13,732 bases of DNA from Porphyromonadaceae bacterium UBA7555 (GTDB taxonomy: Bacteria; Bacteroidota; Bacteroidia; Bacteroidales; Muribaculaceae), in NCBI GenBank assembly GCA_002478045.1, contig DLLT01000041.1, forward strand, positions 1 to 13,732, read 5' to 3'. The position numbers and the translations under genes were made by a program. The notes under the pieces are model-generated. The model made no database searches and was not told where the DNA came from. It was given only the letters and a program-made list of their open reading frames with translations. Positions 1 through 6,149 of this stretch are shown one piece after another. Each line of letters starts with the position of its first letter. The first letter of the stretch is position 1.

Positions 1-4
1 AATA

Positions 5-36
5 TTTGCATTTCGGGTGAATGTTGCTTAAATTTG
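5..36 (+). promoter_or_regulatory. Bacteroidetes-type promoter for the protease/LRR operon
   Basis: The sequence reads TTTG at 5-8, then 20 bases, then TAAATTTG at 29-36. This is an exact match to the Bacteroidetes primary sigma-factor promoter (-33 TTTG, -7 TAnnTTTG, about 20-base spacing). Transcription should begin near 42-45, giving a 5' untranslated leader of roughly 75 bases before the ATG at 121. The leader contains only a weak 6-base inverted repeat (45-50 with 87-92). Confidence 0.8.
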
Positions 37-120
37 CAGCGATACTCTCCGACGCCTTGCTCTGAAACACTCAAGCAGATTAGTTGGGAGAGATTAATAA
101 CGACCTAATACCTAACCGTT

Positions 121-2643
121 ATGAACAAAACCACCAAACAAATGAAAGCGCTGCTGACGGCAGTGGCTTTGGGCGTTTGCTGTGCGTATGCACAGACGGC
201 CACTCTCGGAGGCTTTGTCCTGCCGAGCGCGGACCCGGATGCCGACCCTTACGACCTCCGGATGTCTAAGTCGAATGACGGGATGTCCGTCTCGCTCACC
301 CTTAACCGCATCGACCGCACCGTCACCGACTCTGTCGCCGGGACGTGTCGCGTGTCCGTCCCCGGATTGTCCTCTACCACCTTTGCCGGACTGCCGGCGC
401 TACCCTACAAGGCTTTCCGTATCGCTCCCGAGGGCAGCGGAACGCCTCAAATCATCGTGCGCGATAGTACTTACATCGACATTCCGGTCAACCTTGACCA
501 TAATCCGCGGATAGAGTATGACTCTATCGGCCAGCCGCGCCAAATCGCAGTGGCACGCGTGGAGTATTCAGGCTTTATGCCCTCGGACCTTGCACGCGTG
601 ACCGATACTCAGACTTACCGCGACCGTCCGATATACACCATCACGGTGATGCCTATGAAATATGACCGTGCAACGGGCGTGCTGCGCGTCTTTACCTCAC
701 TCGATATCGACATTGCCTACACCGTGCAGGCACAGACACAGTCTGCCGCCGGTGTCACGCGCTCCGCCGCTTTCAATGCCTACACCGACCGTATGCTCAC
801 CGAGACCCTCGGCGAACAGGCCGTGGCCTTCTCGGCAGACAGACAGGTGGCAACAATGGATATCATCGGAGATACAATCAGAGATACACCTGTAATATTT
901 GACCCATATGATAGAACCGAGGATATGCTGGTCATATCGCATAAAGACTTTCACGCTGCAACAGACAGTCTTAAGGAATGGAAGAAAAACCTCGGATATC
1001 AAGTACACGTTGCAGAATTAGAGAAAGGAGTCTGGACGACCGAAAAAGTCGACAGTGTAATTCGCCATTATTACAACACTATGCCCAATCTTACAACAGT
1101 GTTGATTATGGGCACAGATGCCATTGTCCCCGGATATTCCTTAAAAGAGCGAAATCCAGGTGCTACCAATTGGGGATCTGAAAAACGCGATTCGCCGACA
1201 GATTACCCTTATATGTGTTTAGACGGAAGTGAAGACCGTTTCCCTGACGTTGCCTATGGCCGCCTGCTTGTTTATTGCACATCAGATGCAGACAAGAATA
1301 TTGCAAAGATCATAAAATACGAGAAAGGGCTGTTATCGCCATCAGGCATATGCAATAAGGCTTTTCTTGCTACCCGGTATTGGACTGATGAACACAACGG
1401 AAGATTCCTTCCTACGCTGGAAGAAATTTATTCGATTCTCGAAAAAAATGATATTGACGTTGAACGTATATATACGACAGACCCCGGGTACCATCCTACG
1501 GAATGGAGCTATGACGATGATGGTAATTATTCGCCTTTACCGTCGTATCTACAATATCCGCAATATCCATGGGATGCAACAAAACAAGATATATCAAACG
1601 CATTTAATTCTGGTGTCAACCTCGCCATATATAATGGACACGGAGGATGTGACAGATGGAGCGGTTTCCAATTTACAGATATAGACTTCAGCCAACTAAC
1701 GTTTACTAATTGTGCACCTCTAATATTTAGTATAGGATGCTACACGGGTGACCACATGAAGTACCTCAATTGTATATCCGGCACGATGTCTCGACGCACA
1801 TCCGGCGGCATAGCCGTCATCTCGTCTACAAATGTCACGAAGTTAGGATATAGTGATGCCTTACTTTTGGGAATGGTTGACGCGATATGGCCTAATTCAT
1901 ATGAATACAAAGGCTGGAAAGACCCTATCCACAGAGAACCTGTTTATCGTCTATATGACATCTTGCAAAGCGGATTGTCGCGAGTCGAGGAAACACAAGG
2001 AGGAGGCTATTGGGATCAATATCAGTGGCACTCCAATTCTACAAATACGCTTTTAAAATACCAACGAGAAAGCTTCCATATATTTGGAGACCCGACAGTC
2101 AACTATAATACAAAAGTTCCATCGGCATACAATACCGGTTGTCTTGTGTCTCCGTCCAATCATCTAACCGTAAACATAAATGATGCGGATCTGCCGGCAA
2201 AACTTGTTGTCAAGAATTTGCGCGACGGCAGTATAAAGACACATCGGATTACCGAAACATCCGCTCTCAATGAATGCAGGTTTGCATTATCACAGAATGA
2301 CTCCATCGAGGTAATCATATCCGGTCCAAACAAAATCCCATATCGCGAAATAGTAACAGGTTCAACGGAGCTGCCATTTCCAAAAGGTCGGATTACCGGT
2401 GTGATATACGACAGAAGCACGCAAACAGCTATCGTGTCATACACACTTAATAACAATTTAGTGGACATGCCGAGTTTTACCGTCACCGACATCAATAATA
2501 CGAGCCATACGCCACTTATCGCCATTGGCCCGGGTACAAACCAACGGACGCTATACCTCGACAATGTGCCTAACGGCTTATGCGTCATTTCGATGCTAAT
2601 CAGCGGCGAAGTGGTATCCACATATAAACTTCTAAAACAATAA
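121..2643 (+). CDS. secreted C25-family (gingipain-like) cysteine peptidase with T9SS-like C-terminal domain
   Basis: This is a predicted exported cysteine endopeptidase of 840 residues. Residues 1-24 form a signal peptide ending AYA, with cleavage before Q25. A propeptide-like region runs to about residue 245. The C25 catalytic domain starts near 269 (MLVISHKDF) and holds the family signature: NGHGG with catalytic His507, and SIGCYTGDH with nucleophile Cys540, aligning with the gingipain GHG and ACVNGDF motifs. Residues ~756-840 form a beta-rich tail (SYTLNNNLVD, FTVTDINN, NVPNGLCVISM) resembling the type A T9SS sorting domain, so outer-membrane export by that route is inferred. It is too short for PorU (about 1100 residues), and no porV lies beside it. 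It is the first gene of a two-gene operon. GC content drops from about 65% to about 38% near base 845, at the prodomain/catalytic junction. Substrate preference cannot be read from the sequence. Confidence 0.9.
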   Translation: MNKTTKQMKALLTAVALGVCCAYAQTATLGGFVLPSADPDADPYDLRMSKSNDGMSVSLTLNRIDRTVTDSVAGTCRVSVPGLSSTTFAGLPALPYKAFRIAPEGSGTPQIIVRDSTYIDIPVNLDHNPRIEYDSIGQPRQIAVARVEYSGFMPSDLARVTDTQTYRDRPIYTITVMPMKYDRATGVLRVFTSLDIDIAYTVQAQTQSAAGVTRSAAFNAYTDRMLTETLGEQAVAFSADRQVATMDIIGDTIRDTPVIFDPYDRTEDMLVISHKDFHAATDSLKEWKKNLGYQVHVAELEKGVWTTEKVDSVIRHYYNTMPNLTTVLIMGTDAIVPGYSLKERNPGATNWGSEKRDSPTDYPYMCLDGSEDRFPDVAYGRLLVYCTSDADKNIAKIIKYEKGLLSPSGICNKAFLATRYWTDEHNGRFLPTLEEIYSILEKNDIDVERIYTTDPGYHPTEWSYDDDGNYSPLPSYLQYPQYPWDATKQDISNAFNSGVNLAIYNGHGGCDRWSGFQFTDIDFSQLTFTNCAPLIFSIGCYTGDHMKYLNCISGTMSRRTSGGIAVISSTNVTKLGYSDALLLGMVDAIWPNSYEYKGWKDPIHREPVYRLYDILQSGLSRVEETQGGGYWDQYQWHSNSTNTLLKYQRESFHIFGDPTVNYNTKVPSAYNTGCLVSPSNHLTVNINDADLPAKLVVKNLRDGSIKTHRITETSALNECRFALSQNDSIEVIISGPNKIPYREIVTGSTELPFPKGRITGVIYDRSTQTAIVSYTLNNNLVDMPSFTVTDINNTSHTPLIAIGPGTNQRTLYLDNVPNGLCVISMLISGEVVSTYKLLKQ

Positions 2644-2655
2644 AACAATAGAAAT

Positions 2656-3795
2656 ATGTTTAAGCAGATATTAAAAACCATAATAATATTTACGGCGGTA
2701 TTCTCTGCCATACCGGGCTATGCCGAGACGACAGAAGACAAAAAGTTCTACGGCCTGCCGACGTACACAGTGGGCAATTATATGTATGCTGTTCATGAGT
2801 TTGGCAAAAGCTATGATATTCTACCGAATTATAAGAATTCCTCGATATATAAGTATGACGGGGCAATCCTGATACCGAACATAGATGAGAATGTAAAGTA
2901 TTCGGGGAAGATCACCGTTCCCGAAAAAGTCACCATCAACGGCACCGAGTATCCCGTATTCGGGTTTATGTGGCTTTCAGTGTATTCCGAGAACGAAAGT
3001 GAAGACTTGGAGATAGCTCTGCCCGAGGGACTAAAGGTGTTAGGATTCAACGGGAATTTTAGTGGGGGTCGAAACACCATCAAAGCGATTAATATCCCAA
3101 AGACGGTAGAATACATCGGTGCAATGAAGTATATTGTACCGGGAGCAACCGTAACAATCCCATCTGCAGTAAAAGAAGTAGAATATGATGCCGGGCTACA
3201 TGCGGACAACCTCATAATAGAAGACGGTGAGCATACGTTCAGAGTGTACTCTATAGGGTGTAACAACCGAAGCCTTACAATCCCCGGGTCAGTACAATTC
3301 AGCTATTGGTCCTTAGCTGCGCCTAAGCTGGAAGAACTAATAATTAAACAGGCAACAGATGAGTTTATAACGCCTAATTTGGGCGAAGCTTTCTGCCCCA
3401 TATCGTACAATATCAGTAGAGTAATCTGCAAATATACGCGTCCGCCCCAGGTACATAAAAAAGCATTTGATCTTGAAAGGGGTATCAATGACCCGTTATA
3501 TCCCCAAGATCCTCAGGCCGACTACCATCCCACGATGTGTGACCGCGCAACGCTGTACATACCTCAGGAGGCAATAGAGGCATACAAGGCAGATCCGGTA
3601 TGGGGACAGTTCAAAAAGATAATGCCCATCAAGGACGGTGTGAATGATGTGACGGCGGATGATGCACAAGTCGTTGCAACCGAATATCACGACCTGTACG
3701 GCAGACGCCTCGAAGCACCGGCCGAACGCGGCATCACCATCCGCACGGACGTCTACAGCGACGGCACACGCCGCTGCACCAAGGTGCTTCGCTGA
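2656..3795 (+). CDS. secreted BspA-like leucine-rich-repeat protein
   Basis: This is a predicted exported protein of 379 residues with no visible catalytic motif. Residues 1-23 are a signal peptide ending GYA. The body holds degenerate BspA/LRR_5-type repeats, in which short beta strands such as ITVPEKVTING, LEIALPEGLKVLG and INIPKTVEYIG recur. It ends in the usual closing motif of that family (CDRATLYIPQEAIEAYKA..W..FKKI, about residues 292-326). Residues ~328-379 form a separate tail (EYHDLYGRRLEAP..RGITIRT..TKVLR), matching the DLQGR...GIYI pattern at the C-termini of many Bacteroidales surface proteins and of T9SS cargo. The gene begins 12 bases after the protease stop and shares its promoter and terminator. 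A role as adhesin or protease partner is inference. The tail is 57-70% GC, against 40-50% in most of the body. Confidence 0.75.
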   Translation: MFKQILKTIIIFTAVFSAIPGYAETTEDKKFYGLPTYTVGNYMYAVHEFGKSYDILPNYKNSSIYKYDGAILIPNIDENVKYSGKITVPEKVTINGTEYPVFGFMWLSVYSENESEDLEIALPEGLKVLGFNGNFSGGRNTIKAINIPKTVEYIGAMKYIVPGATVTIPSAVKEVEYDAGLHADNLIIEDGEHTFRVYSIGCNNRSLTIPGSVQFSYWSLAAPKLEELIIKQATDEFITPNLGEAFCPISYNISRVICKYTRPPQVHKKAFDLERGINDPLYPQDPQADYHPTMCDRATLYIPQEAIEAYKADPVWGQFKKIMPIKDGVNDVTADDAQVVATEYHDLYGRRLEAPAERGITIRTDVYSDGTRRCTKVLR

Positions 3796-3817
3796 CGCTC
3801 CCGACATAGACAAAATT

Positions 3818-3855
3818 GGCCACCGGGATTACATTCTCGGTGGCCGTTGTTTTTT
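3818..3855 (+). terminator. Rho-independent terminator after the protease/LRR operon
   Basis: A perfect 8-base stem (GGCCACCG at 3818-3825 with CGGTGGCC at 3838-3845) encloses a 12-base loop. The stem is followed by GTTGTTTTTT. It lies 22 bases after the LRR stop codon, so it should end the two-gene transcript. This is one of the clearest regulatory signals in the window. Confidence 0.9.
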
Positions 3856-3878
3856 GGGGGGGTAGGGGATGTAGGTGG

Positions 3879-3899
3879 TATGTCAAAACCGTTGACATA
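3879..3899. repeat. perfect inverted repeat, operator-like dyad
   Basis: TATGTCAA at 3879-3886 and TTGACATA at 3892-3899 are exact reverse complements separated by AACCG. There is no T-tract after it, so it is not a standard terminator. The size and symmetry suit a dimeric regulator's binding site. It lies upstream of the small membrane protein and downstream of the operon terminator. The binding protein is unknown. Confidence 0.5.
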
Positions 3900-3974
3900 G
3901 CGCGGACGCAATACATAACTCCGAAATCACAAAAGAAATATGGGGCGAAAGGAGCGTATATGACAAGAAATTCG

Positions 3975-3982
3975 TAACTTCG
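3975..3982 (+). promoter_or_regulatory. weak -7-like promoter element
   Basis: TAACTTCG followed by C matches TAnnTTTG at all but one fixed position. No TTTG is present about 20 bases upstream, so only the -7 half is supported. Transcription would start near 3989 and give a leader of about 130 bases before the ATG at 4121, with a mini-ORF at its very start. Confidence 0.35.
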
Positions 3983-3991
3983 CAAGATAAA

Positions 3992-4024
3992 ATGGCCGGA
4001 TGCCAAGGCTGCTGTTTTGCGTAG
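3992..4024 (+). CDS. possible 10-residue cysteine-rich leader peptide
   Basis: An ATG at 3992 opens a short frame encoding MAGCQGCCFA and ending at a TAG. Three of the ten codons are cysteine. It lies just after the predicted start of transcription from the weak promoter at 3975-3982 and about 95 bases before the small membrane protein gene. Cysteine-rich leader peptides are known to control downstream genes in some other bacteria, but nothing here proves translation. A frame this short can easily arise by chance. Confidence 0.2.
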   Translation: MAGCQGCCFA

Positions 4025-4120
4025 GTCTTGGACTGCCGCCGTCGCCGTCGCGGTGCTTTCTCCTCCGACCGTCGGACACAAAAACGAAGATAATTGTACA
4101 AAACAAATATATTGGAACGT

Positions 4121-4522
4121 ATGACTACCGATAACGACACACCCAAGACTATGGACGATACCGCGCCGATCGCGGAAATACAGGCCATCGAGCCCGATAT
4201 ATCGGAAGCATCCGCCGCCCCGACCGAGGCACTGCCGCAGGACGAAACGGCAGCGGCTGCCACCGCCCCTCGGTCTCCCATGCTGCGCTATATGGCTATA
4301 GGCGGTGCGGTATGCACGCTCTTGGCCTGGGCCTTCCTTGTGTTCAGCGAATGGGCTTCGATGTCCTTCGATGTCGTGGCCATCGTGCTGTCGGCTATAG
4401 CCTGTCGCCTGCAGCCCGGCAATATGCGCAACCTCGCCATCACTGCGGTCATTGCAGCCGGAACTTTGGCCTTGGTGTTTGTCACCTTATTTATCGGACT
4501 TCATATACTCGAGACCCTCTGA
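4121..4522 (+). CDS. small hydrophobic membrane protein of unknown function
   Basis: This protein has 133 residues and I do not recognise its family. The first ~52 residues are hydrophilic, probably disordered and rich in Ala, Glu, Asp, Thr and Pro. They are followed by hydrophobic segments at about 57-78, 83-96 (short, perhaps re-entrant) and 105-130. It is probably an inner-membrane protein with a cytoplasmic or periplasmic disordered N-terminus. I chose the ATG at 4121. An upstream in-frame TTG at 4094 would add nine residues but is less likely in this GC-rich, ATG-using neighbourhood. The gene lies 81 bases before the next gene and may begin the rlmN-pdxA transcription unit. The N-terminal composition resembles the insertion found in PdxA further on. 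Confidence 0.65.
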   Translation: MTTDNDTPKTMDDTAPIAEIQAIEPDISEASAAPTEALPQDETAAAATAPRSPMLRYMAIGGAVCTLLAWAFLVFSEWASMSFDVVAIVLSAIACRLQPGNMRNLAITAVIAAGTLALVFVTLFIGLHILETL

Positions 4523-4603
4523 TGTGCCGTCTGTCCGGCATACACCATCCGGGTCTGTAAGAAATAGCATATTATACTACAACCAAATAAAAACAAAAAG
4601 ATT

Positions 4604-5038
4604 ATGCGCAAATTTTTCTTTATAGCCGCACTCGCGGCGCTTATGTGCACCGCCATGGAGGCGAAGGCACAGACCGCGGCCGAAGTGGATGCCACCATAG
4701 CCAAAGTGATGTCCGCCAAAGCTCCCTGCAACCAGGGTCCCGAAGCCTTCAAAACCTTTATCGGCAAATTCTCCACGGATTCGTCATTTATGGAATCGCG
4801 TGTACGTCTGACCGACGACCAGCGCGAGAAATATGCCTCGCTGCTTGTACCCGACAACTTCAAGGCCAAACGACCCTTTGCCAAAGACGATGACGAATAC
4901 TATCAGGCTTGGGGCGAGGTCCAGTACACGCAGGTATACCTTGACTGCGGATGGGTGGACTCGTACGTGACACATACTTTCGAGTTTAAGCGCATCGGCG
5001 GCAAGTGGTACCTTGACAAGGTAGTTCCCGGCGAATAA
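4604..5038 (+). CDS. small exported protein, DUF4348-like
   Basis: This predicted exported protein has 144 residues. Residues 1-22 form a signal peptide (MRKFFFIAALAALMCTAMEAKA) with cleavage before QT. The mature part has a pattern reminiscent of the Bacteroidales DUF4348 family: an FxxFIxKFxxDxxF segment near 50-62, a WGEVQYTQVY segment near 103-112, and a closing beta hairpin HTFEFKRIGGKWYLDKV (124-140). That last element is typical of small cone-shaped (NTF2/lipocalin-like) periplasmic domains. The family call rests on pattern memory and is tentative. No lipobox is seen at the cleavage site, so it is not a lipoprotein. Its stop codon is 3 bases before the rlmN start, implying co-transcription with rlmN and pdxA. 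Function unknown. Confidence 0.65.
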   Translation: MRKFFFIAALAALMCTAMEAKAQTAAEVDATIAKVMSAKAPCNQGPEAFKTFIGKFSTDSSFMESRVRLTDDQREKYASLLVPDNFKAKRPFAKDDDEYYQAWGEVQYTQVYLDCGWVDSYVTHTFEFKRIGGKWYLDKVVPGE

Positions 5039-5041
5039 CGA

Positions 5042-6148
5042 ATGCCGGAAGGATGTGATTTTAAGGTCGGTGTCGTCACCGATGCCGAGGCTGTCGTGGC
5101 TGACAAATATGTGAGCCGTCCGCTGATAGGGCTGACCCCGGAGCAATTGTCCGAGGTGGCCGTATCCGTAGGACTGCCGCGTTTTGCCGGAAAGCAGATG
5201 GCGCGGTGGCTCTATGTGGCTCGTGCCACGTCCATAGACGAGATGACCGACCTATCCAAGCAGGGCCGCGCCCGCTTGGCGCAAGCCGGATATGTCGTCG
5301 GACGCGAAGAACCATTGACGGCCACGACGTCGCGCGACGGTACGGTCAAGTACCTCTTTCGCGGATGTGGAGGACGCGATGTCGAGTCGGTGTATATTCC
5401 CGAGAAAGACGGCCGCGCCACCCTGTGTGTATCCTCTCAGGCCGGATGCAAGATGCATTGCGCTTTTTGCATGACCGGACGTCAGGGCTTCCACGGCAAT
5501 CTGAGCACGGCGCAGATTATCAACCAGATATTGTCCATACCGCAAAGTTGTGACCTTACCAATGTCGTATTTATGGGTATGGGCGAGCCGACAGACAACC
5601 TCGATGCCGTACTCGCGACCATCGAGATACTCACCGCCCCGTGGGGCTTGGCTTGGAGTCCCAAGCGTATCACCGTTTCCACCGTGGGCAATATACCCGG
5701 GTTGCGCCGACTGCTTGACGAGACCTCGGTGCATATAGCCGTCAGCGTCCATTCGGCCGATGACGAGCAGCGTCAAACGCTGATGCCGGTGCAAAAAGCT
5801 TTCCCTATACGCGATGTCATGGCGCTGTTGCGCGGCTACGACTTTGCGCATCAGCGTCGTCTGTCCGTGGAGTATATTCTCTGGGAAGGTGTCAATGATT
5901 CGCCGCAAAGTATGCACGCTTTGGCTCGTCTGTTGCGCGGCACCGATGCGCGGGTCAATATCATCCCCTACCATCCCATAGGCGGAGACAGCCTGCGACC
6001 GTCGTCGCGTCGCGTCCAGGAGAGCTTCCGCGATGGACTCAACGGCTTGGGTATCACCGCCACTATACGCGCCTCGCGCGGACAGGATATTATGGCTGCC
6101 TGCGGTATGCTTGCCGGTGCGGCCAAGAAACAGCAACCACCACAATAA
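5042..6148 (+). CDS. rlmN: 23S rRNA (A2503-C2) / tRNA (A37-C2) methyltransferase RlmN
   Basis: RlmN is a cytoplasmic radical-SAM enzyme that methylates carbon 2 of adenosine 2503 in 23S rRNA and A37 of some tRNAs. The 368-residue protein has the N-terminal helical RNA-binding region (LTPEQLSEVAVSVGLPRFAGKQMARWLY-type, about 31-58). It has the radical-SAM CxxxCxxC cluster motif as C136, C140 and C143, preceded by C129 of the CVSSQAGC motif. GMGEP is at 179-183, and the mechanistic cysteine C354 lies in the RGQDIMAACGML motif. All catalytic residues expected of RlmN are present. The ATG at 5042 is the only reasonable start: the next in-frame Met is residue 53, inside the N-terminal domain. It lies 3 bases after the exported-protein gene and 1 base before pdxA. 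Confidence 0.95.
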   Translation: MPEGCDFKVGVVTDAEAVVADKYVSRPLIGLTPEQLSEVAVSVGLPRFAGKQMARWLYVARATSIDEMTDLSKQGRARLAQAGYVVGREEPLTATTSRDGTVKYLFRGCGGRDVESVYIPEKDGRATLCVSSQAGCKMHCAFCMTGRQGFHGNLSTAQIINQILSIPQSCDLTNVVFMGMGEPTDNLDAVLATIEILTAPWGLAWSPKRITVSTVGNIPGLRRLLDETSVHIAVSVHSADDEQRQTLMPVQKAFPIRDVMALLRGYDFAHQRRLSVEYILWEGVNDSPQSMHALARLLRGTDARVNIIPYHPIGGDSLRPSSRRVQESFRDGLNGLGITATIRASRGQDIMAACGMLAGAAKKQQPPQ

Positions 6149-6149
6149 G

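Larger units (their letters stand above)
3856..4120. other. non-coding gap of 265 bases with dyad, weak promoter and mini-ORF
   Basis: No convincing gene covers this stretch. It opens with a G-rich run just after the terminator (from 3855). It then contains a perfect dyad at 3879-3899, a -7-like element at 3975-3982, a 10-codon ORF at 3992-4024, and a GC-rich segment (4030-4075). That segment could fold into two short hairpins, including TCCGA/TCGGA around 4073. I do not recognise a known RNA family in it. It most likely contains the control region of the small membrane protein gene that follows. Confidence 0.5.

Noticed and set aside
45..92. Inverted repeat CTCTCC / GGAGAG in the leader of the protease gene
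   Set aside because: Only six pairs across a 36-base loop, which is too weak to call a riboswitch or operator.
121..2643. Calling the C25 protease PorU, the T9SS sortase
   Set aside because: It is 840 residues against about 1100 for PorU. It has its own sorting-like tail, and porV is not adjacent.
4104..4111. Minus-strand TATATTTG element that could make an antisense RNA into 3990-4100
   Set aside because: There is no -33 partner at the right spacing, and an AT-rich octamer match occurs easily by chance.
4525..4540. Small hairpin TGCCG/CGGCA right after the small membrane protein gene
   Set aside because: Five-base stem with no T-tract, so not a credible terminator.
6033..6149. Longer PdxA start that would add 39 residues
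   Set aside because: The added part lies wholly inside rlmN and has no PdxA similarity. The ATG one base after the rlmN stop gives the normal N-terminus.
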